20,865 bases of DNA from Thermococcus sp. GTDB lineage: Archaea > Methanobacteriota_B > Thermococci > Thermococcales > Thermococcaceae. This document shows, one piece after another, positions 1-7,403 of the stretch (its first letter is position 1; every line of letters begins with the position of its first letter). Where the stretch lies: contig NZ_JAMONU010000210.1 of NCBI RefSeq assembly GCF_027066465.1, forward strand, positions 1-20,865, in the 5' to 3' direction. A model generated the notes under the pieces. That model saw only the letters and a list, made by a program, of their open reading frames with translations. It was not told the DNA's origin and searched no databases. The position numbers and the translations under genes are program-made.

Positions 1-429
1 ACGAAGAACGTCCTCTCAACCGGCGAGATAGCAGAGAAGGAGGACTTCGAGAGGGCCGAGCTTGAGGTTTACACCATCGAGAACGGAAAGGTCGTGAGGG
101 ACGAGCTGAGGGACGACATGAGCCTCGTTGCCAAAACGCCGGAGGGCCTCGTTGTTGTGAGCGGTTGCAGTCACGCGGGAATCGTGAGCATAGTGAAGCA
201 CGCAATACGGCTGACGGGGGAGGAGAGCGTTAAGGCGGTCATCGGGGGCTTTCACCTGATTGAAGCGGGCGAGGAAAGAATAAGGAAGACCGTCGAAGAG
301 TTTCAGAGGCTCAACGTTGGAGAGGTCTACACCGGGCACTGCACCGGTCTGAGGGCGGAAGCAGAGTTCCTTGAGGCCTACGGCGAGCGCTTCCACAAGC
401 TCCACGCCGGAATGGTCATCAAACTCTGA
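1..429 (+). CDS. Metallo-beta-lactamase-fold hydrolase, C-terminal part (5' end outside window)
   Basis: The reading frame is open from base 1, so the gene begins upstream of the window; 142 codons plus a TGA stop are visible. The fragment has the pattern VVVSGCSHAGIV, then GGFHL, then YTGHCTG near the end. These are the metal-binding histidine and substrate-pocket motifs of the metallo-beta-lactamase subgroup that includes the archaeal proteins annotated as dihydropterin-type ribofuranosyl-aminobenzene phosphate synthases (MJ0301-like). Only the C-terminal half is present, so the HxHxDH motif cannot be checked, and the substrate is unknown. The end converges on the racemase gene on the other strand with an 11-bp overlap, so no terminator lies between them. 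The superfamily call is firm; the exact reaction is not. Confidence 0.85.
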   Translation, partial: TKNVLSTGEIAEKEDFERAELEVYTIENGKVVRDELRDDMSLVAKTPEGLVVVSGCSHAGIVSIVKHAIRLTGEESVKAVIGGFHLIEAGEERIRKTVEEFQRLNVGEVYTGHCTGLRAEAEFLEAYGERFHKLHAGMVIKL

Positions 430-1123
430 GCTCCTCAAGTCCGAGGGCAAGCTTTACTGATTTCTCGGCTATGACGTCCATCGGGTCAATCAGGGGGACG
501 CTCAGGTCGTCCGGCTTGAGCGCGACGCTGACCTCGGTACAGCCGGCTATTATTCCCTCAACTCTTTTTTCGAGCTTCTTCGCGACCCGCAGGAGGAGTT
601 CCCGCCCGTAGGCAACGTCTCCGGCCTTGACTCCCTTGTATATCCCCTCCATTACAAGCTCCTGCCCTGTCCTGTCCGGCGTTGCGATGGCTATTCCCCT
701 CCTAAGGAGCGCGCGGTGGTAAACGAGGCCCTTTATCGTTCCGTCAGTTGCGAGAAGGCCCACCTTCCCGAGGCCCATCTCCTTCACGCGTTCCGCGGTC
801 TCCTCGACCATGTTGACGAGCGGAATCTTCACAGCTTTTTGGATGTCCTCGGCGAAGAAGTGAGCCGTGTTGCAGGGCATTATGATAAAATCAGCGCCCC
901 AGCTCTCAAGCTTCTTCGCGCTGTCTATCAGCTCGGGCCTCGGGTCCTCGCCCCTGCCGAGGATGTAGGCGGTTCTATCGGGGATTTTCGGGTTGTTGTA
1001 TATGATGATGCGCGGATGCTCCTGGTCCTTTTTAGCCGGGGTTTTCTCAACTATCCTTCTGAAAAGCTCCGCGGTCGCGAGCGGACCCATTCCACCGAGG
1101 ATTCCGATTATTTTTTCACCCAT
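419..1123 (-). CDS. Aspartate/glutamate racemase family protein, probably aspartate racemase
   Basis: A 234-aa protein that interconverts L- and D-aspartate (or a related amino acid) without PLP, by a two-cysteine mechanism. The N-terminus has the family signature GILGGMGPLATAELF. The two catalytic cysteines are visible in IMPCNTAH (Cys84) and AGCTEVS (Cys195), and the C-terminus has PLIDPMDVIAE. Length, cysteine spacing and text closely match what I remember of the structurally known Pyrococcus horikoshii aspartate racemase. I chose the ATG at 1123 because GGAGG lies 7 nt upstream; an in-frame GTG at 1141 lacks that support. It starts 2 nt after the cupin stop codon, so the two genes are co-transcribed. 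The 3' end overlaps the opposing MBL gene by 11 bp. Confidence 0.9.
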   Translation of the reverse strand: MGEKIIGILGGMGPLATAELFRRIVEKTPAKKDQEHPRIIIYNNPKIPDRTAYILGRGEDPRPELIDSAKKLESWGADFIIMPCNTAHFFAEDIQKAVKIPLVNMVEETAERVKEMGLGKVGLLATDGTIKGLVYHRALLRRGIAIATPDRTGQELVMEGIYKGVKAGDVAYGRELLLRVAKKLEKRVEGIIAGCTEVSVALKPDDLSVPLIDPMDVIAEKSVKLALGLEELRV

Positions 1124-1125
1124 GT

Positions 1126-1470
1126 TCACTCCTCCAGCCACACCGAGTCGTCGCCTTTGTAGTTGAGCTTCACCACGAAGAGCCTGAAGGGCTCGTCCTT
1201 TTCGTTGATTACCCAGTGAACGGTCTTCGGCTTGACGAGGAAGATGTCGCCCGGCTTCGCGAGGTACTCGGTCTCACCGATGCCGAGCTTAGCTTCACCG
1301 CTCATTATGTAGAACAGCTCGTACTGGTGAAGGTGGTAGTGCTTCTTAACCGTCTGGCCCGGCTTGACCTCGACTATCTGGGCGTACGAGCCTTCAGGGA
1401 GCTCTCCTTCAAAGAGCGGGAGCTTCCTGTAGGTGCCCCTGTCTATGAGGTTCTTTATTTCGGCCTTCAT
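1126..1470 (-). CDS. Small single-domain cupin protein
   Basis: A 114-aa protein with one cupin beta-barrel. Motif 1 is KKHYHLHQYELFYIMSGEAKLGIG (read in two parts: HYHLHQYELFYI and MSGEA); motif 2 is PGDIFLVKPKTVHWV. The histidines of HxH, the Glu of motif 1 and the His of motif 2 make a normal metal site. Cupins of this size include sugar isomerases, ligand-binding regulators and small dioxygenases, and the sequence does not decide between them. The ATG at 1470 is preceded by GGGGTGA. It is the first gene of a two-gene operon with the racemase, which suggests a shared amino-acid substrate or a regulatory link (inference). Its promoter overlaps a perfect inverted repeat shared with the divergent tldD promoter. 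Confidence 0.85.
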   Translation of the reverse strand: MKAEIKNLIDRGTYRKLPLFEGELPEGSYAQIVEVKPGQTVKKHYHLHQYELFYIMSGEAKLGIGETEYLAKPGDIFLVKPKTVHWVINEKDEPFRLFVVKLNYKGDDSVWLEE

Positions 1471-1513
1471 GCTCTCACCCCGCTAAAATTCGCGGGCAGT
1501 TGAAAAAGGTTTT

Positions 1514-1535
1514 CCTTTCGATAAAAATCGAAAGG
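1514..1535. promoter_or_regulatory. Perfect inverted repeat (putative operator) between cupin and tldD
   Basis: Arms CCTTTCGAT (1514-1522) and ATCGAAAGG (1527-1535) are exact reverse complements separated by AAAA. The repeat covers the minus-strand TATA-like element of the cupin-racemase operon and ends a few bases before the BRE/TATA of tldD. A dimeric regulator bound here could control both directions. No regulator is identified. Confidence 0.55.
1521..1527 (-). promoter_or_regulatory. TATA-like element of the cupin-racemase operon
   Basis: On the minus strand this reads TTTTTAT. Transcription would begin about 25 bp downstream, near 1499, giving a leader of roughly 28 nt that contains the GGGGTGA ribosome site before the ATG at 1470. 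It lies inside the inverted repeat 1514-1535. Confidence 0.45.
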
Positions 1536-1538
1536 CTC

Positions 1539-1552
1539 AAAAGGCTTTTATA
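1539..1552 (+). promoter_or_regulatory. BRE/TATA promoter of the tldD operon
   Basis: AAAAGG followed by CTTTTATA is a good archaeal BRE/TATA pair. The predicted transcript start near 1574 leaves a leader of about 25 nt. This favours the ATG at 1599 over the TTG at 1554, which would lie upstream of the transcript. Confidence 0.6.
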
Positions 1553-1598
1553 GTTGTCCATCCCACAATGGATTGGACAAACGTCAACGGTGGTGGAC

Positions 1599-2966
1599 AT
1601 GGAGACACTTGAAAGGGCCCTTAAGTGGGCTGAAGATAACCTGAAGGCCGAGTACATCGAGCTGCGCTACGAGGACCTCAGGAAGACCACGCTCGGCCTC
1701 AAAGACGGCGTCTTCACGAGCTTCACGGGGAAGATTCACAGAGGCGTTGCCATAAGGGTTCTGGCGGATGGTGCCTGGGGATTCGCCTCGACGAGCGAGC
1801 TTCAGAACCTCGAGAAGAAAATTGAAGAGGCATACAAGCTCGCCAAAGCGGCCGCTCAGACGAAGAAGGAGAAAATCCAGCTGGCCGAGATAAAGCCCGT
1901 CGAGGACTTCGTGAAGAGCAAGATGCGCATCAAGCCGAGGGAAGTGGACATCGAGGAGAAGGTTTCCCATCTCAGGGAGCTTGAGAGGCTCCTCAAGGAG
2001 GACAAGGCAGTTAAGAGCGTTCAGATTCGCTACGAGGACGGCGGGGGGAAGAAGATACTCCTCACCAACGAGGGAACGAGGATAGAGTGGGACTACAACT
2101 ACCTCTACCAGGGGGCCTACGTTACCGGAAAGGCCGGCGGAAAGCTTGCGATGGCGAGGGACAGCATTGGAGCGGTTGACTACGGCTGGGAGCTGATGAC
2201 CGAAATAGAACCGAACGAAAAGGTTAAGGAGAGGCTTCTCAGGAAGATGCACAGCCAGCTGAAAGGTGTAGCTCCAAAGCGCGGCGAATGGCCGATAGTT
2301 GCCGGTCCGATAGTCGTTGGCATAATAGCGCACGAGGCTTTGGGGCACCTCGCCGAGGCGGACCTTACCATAAACTCGCCCTTCAAGGACCTCATAGGCA
2401 AGCAGATTGCACCGGAGTACGTCACGATGAGCGAGCGCTACGTTGAGGGCGGCTTCGGAAACGACAAGTACGACGATGAGGGTGTTCCTGTCAAGGACAT
2501 TCACATCATCGAGAACGGAATCCTGAAGGAGCTGATGCTCAACCGCGAATACGCCCACAAGTGGGGCATGGAACCCAACGGCCACGCGAGGGCCGAGAGC
2601 TACCGCTACCCGCCGATAATCAGGATGCGCAACACCGTCTTCGAGCCGGGCGACCACTCATTCGAAGAGTTAATTGAAGACATCAAATTCGGCTACTACG
2701 TCGTCGACTTCCGCGGCGGGCAGGCCCAGCTCAACAGCGCCTTCCAGGTCGGAATCCAGGAGGGCTACGTGATTAGAAACGGCGAGATAGCCGAGCCGAT
2801 AAGGGACACCTCGATTACCGGTGTCGCGATAGAGGCCCTCAAGAAGATAAGCGCCGTCGGCAAGGACTTCGGCCTTGAGGTCGGCTTCTGCGGCAAGGGA
2901 CAGGTGGCCTTCGTAAGCTCGGGTGGCCCGCACATGCGCTTCGACGGGGGAATACTGATTGGCTGA
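1599..2966 (+). CDS. tldD: TldD metalloprotease subunit
   Basis: A 455-aa member of the TldD/PmbA family. TldD and TldE form a heterodimer that cleaves unfolded or modified peptides in the cytoplasm through a metal site in TldD. The zinc motif HEALGH (HExxxH, about residues 245-250) is intact and followed by AEAD. The conserved Gly-rich C-terminus ending in SSGGPHMRFDGGILIG is also typical. I placed the start at the ATG at 1599, preceded by GGTGGTG and consistent with the TATA position; GTG codons lie just before it, and the frame is open back to a TTG at 1554. It is the first gene of an operon that ends with its partner tldE, but two small foreign-looking genes lie between them. Confidence 0.95.
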   Translation: METLERALKWAEDNLKAEYIELRYEDLRKTTLGLKDGVFTSFTGKIHRGVAIRVLADGAWGFASTSELQNLEKKIEEAYKLAKAAAQTKKEKIQLAEIKPVEDFVKSKMRIKPREVDIEEKVSHLRELERLLKEDKAVKSVQIRYEDGGGKKILLTNEGTRIEWDYNYLYQGAYVTGKAGGKLAMARDSIGAVDYGWELMTEIEPNEKVKERLLRKMHSQLKGVAPKRGEWPIVAGPIVVGIIAHEALGHLAEADLTINSPFKDLIGKQIAPEYVTMSERYVEGGFGNDKYDDEGVPVKDIHIIENGILKELMLNREYAHKWGMEPNGHARAESYRYPPIIRMRNTVFEPGDHSFEELIEDIKFGYYVVDFRGGQAQLNSAFQVGIQEGYVIRNGEIAEPIRDTSITGVAIEALKKISAVGKDFGLEVGFCGKGQVAFVSSGGPHMRFDGGILIG

Positions 2967-3231
2967 AGTTCACTTCACCGGGCACGCCGTTGAGTCAATG
3001 AAAAAGAGGAACATCAAGCCAGAGAAAGTCGTTGAAGCACTTGAAGACCCGGACATCAAGGCAATAGACACGCTCACGGGACACTTCGTTGCGGTGAAGG
3101 GCAATGGTAAAGCTCTGGTCGTGATTTACGATGCCCGACTTGGAGGCATAGAAGTAGTGACCGTCTACAAGGCATCGAGAAAGGCTCAAATAGAAAACCG
3201 CCTAAGAAAGGGCAGGTGGGTGAGAGTATGA
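2959..3231 (+). CDS. DUF4258-like small protein, possible toxin of a two-gene module
   Basis: A 90-aa basic protein that begins FTGHAVESMKKRNI and contains a strand-rich middle and a cluster of Lys/Arg near the end. The start resembles the 'H-A-x-x-R-M-x-x-R-x-I' pattern of DUF4258, a group distantly related to RelE-type RNase toxins and often found beside DUF2283. The TTG start overlaps the tldD stop by 8 bp and has GGGGG 8 nt upstream; the next ATG at 2998 would remove the family motif. It overlaps the next gene as ATGA. Codon choice looks more A-rich than in the neighbouring tld genes. Assignment to the fold is by pattern only; toxicity is an inference. Confidence 0.7.
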   Translation: MAEVHFTGHAVESMKKRNIKPEKVVEALEDPDIKAIDTLTGHFVAVKGNGKALVVIYDARLGGIEVVTVYKASRKAQIENRLRKGRWVRV

Positions 3232-3455
3232 AGGTTCGCTACGACCCGCAGGGGGATATCCTCTACATCGAAGTCTCCCCCTCAAAGGTGGCTGAGACCG
3301 TTGAGATTGACGAAGATATCCTCGTGGATTACGATGAAAGCGGTAACATCGTGGGAATCGAAATATGGCGTGCCCGTGAAGTCCTCCTCGGGGAGATTAT
3401 GAGACGCCTAAAGGAATTGGGAGTTGAATCCGGCAAAATTGAAGCGGAGGGTTAA
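3228..3455 (+). CDS. DUF2283 family small protein, possible antitoxin-like partner
   Basis: A 75-aa acidic protein beginning MKVRYDPQGDILYIEV. The pattern 'Y-D-x-x-x-D-x-L-Y-I' followed by an acidic stretch with DYDESGNIVGIEIW is the hallmark of DUF2283. Proteins of this family are commonly encoded next to DUF4258 proteins in archaea and cyanobacteria and have been predicted to act as antitoxins. The start is the ATG at 3228, preceded by GGTGAG; it overlaps the upstream stop as ATGA, so the two proteins are probably translated together. Its stop is 2 nt before the tldE start. The family call is strong; the antitoxin role is inferred from pairing alone. Confidence 0.8.
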   Translation: MKVRYDPQGDILYIEVSPSKVAETVEIDEDILVDYDESGNIVGIEIWRAREVLLGEIMRRLKELGVESGKIEAEG

Positions 3456-3457
3456 AG

Positions 3458-4783
3458 ATGGAGAACCTCATACGCTACGCTGAGAAGCTCTTTGATGAGG
3501 TTGAGATTGCCGTTTACCGCACGAGGGAGGTCAGCGCGAACGTCGAGCTGAACGAGATTTCAATGGCCTCTACGAGGAGCGGGGCGGTAACGATAATCCG
3601 CGGAATTAAGGACAAGCGCCTTGGCCTGGCCATAGTGGACAGCGACGAGGAGAAGCGCGTTAGGGCGGCGATAGAGCAGGCCGCTAAGATGGCGAAGCTC
3701 AACAGCAGGGATGAGAAGTGGGTCTCCCTACCGGAGCCGGGGAAATACAGGGAAGCCCCTAAGCCCAACTACGAGCTGAAGGATGCCTCTCCAGACGTTC
3801 TCGTTGAGATGCTCGTCAAAGCGATTAAGCTCGCCCGCGAGAAGGACGAACACGTGGTCGTTGCCGGCGGGGAAGGGGGCGTCAGCTGGGAAGAGAGGCA
3901 GATAGTGAACTCCCACGGAATAGACGTCTTCCAAGAGGGCGGCGCGGCGTTCTTCTTCATTGAGCTGGTCGGCAGGAAAGAAAGTGTCGTAACGCCGGGC
4001 ATCTTCGACTTCGACGCGAAGAGGAATTTGAACCTCGACGTTGAAGGGGTCGTTGAGAAGGCCGTCCAGAAGGTCAAGTGGGCCTACACCGTCAAGCCGA
4101 GCAGTAACGAGGAAGTTCCGATAATCCTCGGTCCATGGGCAATTGCCGGCCTCTTCAGCTACGCGCTCCTCCCGGCCTTCAGCGGTGAGCGCTTGGTCAA
4201 GGAAACAACGCCTCTGGCTGGCAAGGTGGGCGAGAATATTGCGAGCAACGTGATAACGCTCTACGACGACCCCTTCCACGAGCTGTCGCTTGAACCTGTG
4301 ATAGCGGACGGCGAGGGCGTTCCGACGAGGAAGAACGTCCTAATCGAAAACGGAACATTCAGGGGATTCGTCTGGGACAACTACTGGGCGAAGGTTTACG
4401 GAACCGAGAGCACCGGAAACGGGAAGAGGGACTTAAGGAGCGGGGGAATAAACATAGGCTTCCACAACGTCGTCATAGAGAAGGGCAAGCGCTCCCTTGA
4501 GGACATGATTTCGGAAATCGAGCACGGCTACTTCGTTGATGGCTTCCAGGGCGCACACTCCAGCAACCCGGACAACGGAAACTTCGCCGTAACGGCGAAC
4601 CCAGCGTTCCTTATCGAGGACGGTGAAGTGGTTGGTTCGAGCGTCTTCCTCATTGCCGGAAACGTTTACGAGCTTCTCAAAGGGGCGAGCGAAGTAAGCC
4701 GGGAGCAGACTGTCATCCCCTTCATGAACACCATGATAACGCCCTTCATAAGGTTCGAGAACGTCAAGATAGCGGGGAAGTAG
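3458..4783 (+). CDS. pmbA: TldE/PmbA metalloprotease partner subunit
   Basis: A 441-aa TldD/PmbA-family protein. It lacks the HExxxH motif, as expected of TldE, which shapes the protease cavity while TldD holds the metal. Family features include an N-terminal segment ending EISMASTRSGAVTIIRGIKD, the central GPWAIAGLFSYALLPAFSGE (where TldD has its HExxxH), the GEGVPTRKNVLIENG stretch and a C-terminal FEN-x-K end. The ATG at 3458 has GGAGG 7 nt upstream. It belongs with tldD in one operon despite the two small genes in between. The 3' end overlaps the convergent ATPase gene by 20 bp. Confidence 0.92.
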   Translation: MENLIRYAEKLFDEVEIAVYRTREVSANVELNEISMASTRSGAVTIIRGIKDKRLGLAIVDSDEEKRVRAAIEQAAKMAKLNSRDEKWVSLPEPGKYREAPKPNYELKDASPDVLVEMLVKAIKLAREKDEHVVVAGGEGGVSWEERQIVNSHGIDVFQEGGAAFFFIELVGRKESVVTPGIFDFDAKRNLNLDVEGVVEKAVQKVKWAYTVKPSSNEEVPIILGPWAIAGLFSYALLPAFSGERLVKETTPLAGKVGENIASNVITLYDDPFHELSLEPVIADGEGVPTRKNVLIENGTFRGFVWDNYWAKVYGTESTGNGKRDLRSGGINIGFHNVVIEKGKRSLEDMISEIEHGYFVDGFQGAHSSNPDNGNFAVTANPAFLIEDGEVVGSSVFLIAGNVYELLKGASEVSREQTVIPFMNTMITPFIRFENVKIAGK

Positions 4784-6044
4784 CCCTTTTCTCTTTCACC
4801 CATTTATCGAGTGGGACTACCTGAACTGTCTTTCCCCCGATTTCGAGAATTTTTCTGTCCTCCCACGTGACAACGGTTAGTCTTTCAATTCCTGTCTCAG
4901 CTGAGGCCTCGATTAGAGGCGAGAGCTCCCTGCCCTCGTTATCTTGGGAAAGCCTCCACGTAACTTGGATTAGCTCCTCCCCGGGAATTATGAAATCAAC
5001 CTCTCGTTTGGATTCGGTGACGTAGAAGAACACATCCTCGTTGGGTTCAAGGCCGGCCTTGAGGAGCTCCGTGAAGACGAGGTTCTCAAAGAGCCTGCCC
5101 CGGTCAGTAACTCCCAAAACGCCAAGAAGGCCGTTGTCCACGAAGTACGGCTTGAAACCGAGGAGTTCCCTTTTCTTCTCGGACTTGATGTGAGCCCTGA
5201 GCGGGAAAAGGACGAGGGCATCGTTGAGGTACTCAATGTAGTTGGCGAGCGTCGGCTTTCCAACCGCTATCCCGAGGCTTTTCATCGTGGAGTGGAGCTT
5301 CGTTACCGAGGTGTGGCTCGACCTTGCGAGAAGCCTGAAGAGGAAGCGGAGGGCCTTGATGTTGTCCACGCGCCACCGCTCCACAATATCCCGGTAAATC
5401 GTCACGTCGAAAATCTCCTTGAGGAGCTCTCTCCTGAGCTCTGGCTGAAGAACGACTTCCGGATACAAGCCCCACTCAAGGCACTCCCTTAAAACGCCGA
5501 GGACCTTCCCCCTTACCTCAAGGCTCGGCAGTTCGTTTCCGATTTTAAGCTTCAGCGCCTCGTGGAGGGAAAAGGGATAGAGATTCAGCGTTACAGCCCT
5601 TCCCCTCAGGACGGTCGCTATCTCCCTCGACAGGAGCTTTGAAGATGAGCCGGTCAAGATAACCCTGTGCCCCCCGTCCAGGAGGTAGCGGACGAAGCGC
5701 TCCCATCCCTCAACCGCCTGAACCTCGTCAAGCAGGAAGGTTAGCTTTTCGTTTCTCGGGAGTTCGACGAGGGAGTAATAGACCCTGAGCATCTCCATGA
5801 GGTCGTTTGAAGTCGCCCCAATCAGCCGGGGGTCCTCGAAGTTCACGTACAGGCTTTTCCGCCTCTCATCGTCGAGTTCGTCCCACAGCTGAAAGAGGAA
5901 GTAAGTCTTTCCCGCTCTCCTCGGTCCAACGATTGTTAGGGCCCTCGACCTGGGGAGTTTGACCTCAACATGCCGGGGAACGTAATCGACCCTGAGCTCA
6001 AGGTAGTCCGCTATTACCTCTTCCCACGTCTCGCGTTCAATCAT
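4764..6044 (-). CDS. Archaeal AAA-type ATPase with DUF4143-type C-terminal domain
   Basis: A 426-aa P-loop ATPase of the expanded archaeal family. The Walker A motif is GPRRAGKT (about residues 40-47), Walker B is LTFLLDE (101-107), and a sensor-like LTGSSSKLLS follows near 130. The C-terminal half has the DUF4143 pattern, including FVDNGLLG, then GRLFENLVFTELL and KREVDFII, which resembles a PD-(D/E)xK nuclease fold. These proteins occur in many copies in Thermococcales and are often linked to mobile or defence genes; their function is unknown. The ATG at 6044 has no ribosome site and a TATA box about 25 bp upstream, so the mRNA is probably leaderless. The start lies inside a palindrome. The end overlaps tldE by 20 bp. 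Confidence 0.88.
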   Translation of the reverse strand: MIERETWEEVIADYLELRVDYVPRHVEVKLPRSRALTIVGPRRAGKTYFLFQLWDELDDERRKSLYVNFEDPRLIGATSNDLMEMLRVYYSLVELPRNEKLTFLLDEVQAVEGWERFVRYLLDGGHRVILTGSSSKLLSREIATVLRGRAVTLNLYPFSLHEALKLKIGNELPSLEVRGKVLGVLRECLEWGLYPEVVLQPELRRELLKEIFDVTIYRDIVERWRVDNIKALRFLFRLLARSSHTSVTKLHSTMKSLGIAVGKPTLANYIEYLNDALVLFPLRAHIKSEKKRELLGFKPYFVDNGLLGVLGVTDRGRLFENLVFTELLKAGLEPNEDVFFYVTESKREVDFIIPGEELIQVTWRLSQDNEGRELSPLIEASAETGIERLTVVTWEDRKILEIGGKTVQVVPLDKWVKEKRATSPLS

Positions 6045-6062
6045 GTTTTATGTATAAAACAT
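6043..6062. promoter_or_regulatory. 20-bp palindrome overlapping the ATPase start codon
   Basis: Arms ATGTTTTAT (6043-6051) and ATAAAACAT (6054-6062) are perfect reverse complements with a 2-nt spacer. The palindrome lies between the TATA box and the start codon and includes two bases of the ATG. A protein bound here would block initiation, so it is a good candidate autoregulatory operator for this ATPase gene. Confidence 0.6.
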
Positions 6063-6064
6063 TC

Positions 6065-6073
6065 TTTTTAAAA
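6065..6073 (-). promoter_or_regulatory. TATA box of the ATPase gene
   Basis: An A/T-only TTTTTAAAAAG-like element lies about 25 bp before the ATG at 6044. That spacing predicts transcription starting at or next to the start codon, which explains the absence of a ribosome site. Confidence 0.55.
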
Positions 6074-6095
6074 ACTTTGTTCTCCACGCAAAACA

Positions 6096-7091
6096 TCACT
6101 TCAGAACCCGGAAGTCAATCGCGATGTTGAACTGCCTCGGTGCGTAGGGGCGGACTTTCCTCCGCTCAAGGAACTCGACCGAGAAGCCCAGCTCGCGCGC
6201 AATCGCTTTAATCTTCGCCTCGTGCTCAGAATAGAGGTCTTCCTCCGGGCCGAAGCCGTAGTAGTGGATTACGCCCCTGTTCCTAACGCTCAGCATCGCT
6301 TCCCTCAGAAAGCGGTCCGCGAACTTGGGCAGGTTCATTATCACGCGGTCGGCCCTGAGCTTTCCGGCAACTTTTCTCACGTCCCCGAGGATTGGCACGA
6401 CGTTGTACGCTTTGTTCAGCCTGATGTTCTCCTCAAGGTAGCGAACCGCCCAAGGGTTCAGGTCACAGGCAAAGACGAGCTTCGCCTTCCTCGCGAGGAG
6501 GATTGAGTAGGGTCCAACCCCGGCGAACATGTCGAAGACAATTTCTCCGGGCATCGCCTTTCTGAAAATTCTCATTCTTTCAGTGGCAAGGCGGGGTGAG
6601 AAGTAGACTTTAGCAATGTCGAGCTTGAGCCTTATCCCGTTCTCACGGTGGAGGGTTTCCGTTCTTTTCTCCCCAGCGAGATGGATTAGCTCCCTGACGC
6701 GGTATTCGCCCTCAACCTTACTCCCCTTGGCGAAGACGGCCCCTATGTGCCTGTGGACCCTAAGGATTGCCTCGCCGATTGCCCTTCCGTAGGGCATCAG
6801 CCCCTCGGGGAGTTCGATTATCGCGATGTCCCCGATTATGTCGAAGGAGCTTGGAAGGAGCGGTCTAACTTCCTCGGGAACCTCAACGACCTCGCGGTAG
6901 CTGTGGGGTCTTCGCTCAAGCCTTTCAAACTCGGCCTCAACCAGCTCGAAGCCCTCAACTTCCTCCGTCACGGGAAACAGAACGAACTCACCTTCCCGCC
7001 TGACGGCGTATCCCTTCGCCAGAACGCCGAGCTCGATGAGCTTTTTCCGCACTTTCTCGGCCTCTCTCTTGGGGACTTTAACGGCGAGCAT
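6096..7091 (-). CDS. trm5: tRNA (guanine37-N1)-methyltransferase Trm5 (Trm5b type)
   Basis: A 331-aa SAM-dependent enzyme that puts a methyl group on N1 of G37, next to the anticodon, preventing frameshifting. An N-terminal domain (MLAVKVPKREAEKVRKKL) is followed by the linker motif YFSPRLATER (about 163-172). SAM motif I is DMFAGVGPYS (187-196), an acidic loop CDLNPWA follows, and the catalytic-site NLP motif is at 253-255. The C-terminal PYAPRQFNIAIDF is also diagnostic. Length matches Methanocaldococcus Trm5b. A paralogue in the wyosine pathway (Taw2 or Trm5a) is possible but its N-terminus differs. The ATG at 7091 has GGTGA upstream. It is a single gene, with a weak T-rich element near 7135-7142 as possible promoter. 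Confidence 0.88.
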   Translation of the reverse strand: MLAVKVPKREAEKVRKKLIELGVLAKGYAVRREGEFVLFPVTEEVEGFELVEAEFERLERRPHSYREVVEVPEEVRPLLPSSFDIIGDIAIIELPEGLMPYGRAIGEAILRVHRHIGAVFAKGSKVEGEYRVRELIHLAGEKRTETLHRENGIRLKLDIAKVYFSPRLATERMRIFRKAMPGEIVFDMFAGVGPYSILLARKAKLVFACDLNPWAVRYLEENIRLNKAYNVVPILGDVRKVAGKLRADRVIMNLPKFADRFLREAMLSVRNRGVIHYYGFGPEEDLYSEHEAKIKAIARELGFSVEFLERRKVRPYAPRQFNIAIDFRVLK

Positions 7092-7159
7092 GACGGTTCA
7101 CCGTAAATGGAGTTCAACACGAACACAATCTTCACGTCAAAAAAACTTTCCGCTGGTTC

Positions 7160-7176
7160 TCAAAGTTTGTGATTCT
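7160..7176 (+). repeat. Left arm of a long-range inverted repeat
   Basis: TCAAAGTTTGTGATTCT matches the reverse complement of 7387-7403 with one mismatch in 17. Looser similarity continues outward: AACTTT and CTGG blocks occur on both sides. Confidence 0.55.
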
Positions 7177-7306
7177 TATAGGCTCCTCTGCAATGGGATT
7201 TCGAAATCAAGCCCGCCGTTGAGAGTTTGAATTCACTGGACTAAGGCTTTTTCAAGAGGGTTCTATTTACCCGCGCTTCGAAGGAGTGCCTAAAAGCTTG
7301 AACACA

Positions 7307-7325
7307 TTTAAAAGGCGCTTTTAAA
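7307..7325. repeat. Palindrome TTTAAAAG-GCG-CTTTTAAA
   Basis: Perfect 8-bp arms with a 3-nt spacer in the middle of the gene-free stretch. Each arm would also serve as a TATA box in opposite directions, but no gene lies at the proper distance on either side. Confidence 0.5.
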
Positions 7326-7386
7326 GGAATTCATCCCCCAACGAGCAACCCAATAGGAAATTCACTCAAAAACTGCTCTTCAAAAG

Positions 7387-7403
7387 AGAATCACGAACTT
7401 TGA
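7387..7403 (-). repeat. Right arm of the long-range inverted repeat
   Basis: Reverse complement of the left arm at 7160-7176 with one mismatch. It lies just outside the hairpin 7404-7428, which itself abuts the 3' end of tRNA-Glu. Confidence 0.55.

Noticed and set aside
1584..2657. Long open frame antisense to tldD (about 357 codons)
   Set aside because: tldD on the other strand has a complete family sequence with catalytic motif. The antisense product is low-complexity leucine/valine-rich text with no promoter or ribosome site, a usual side effect of GC-rich codon bias.
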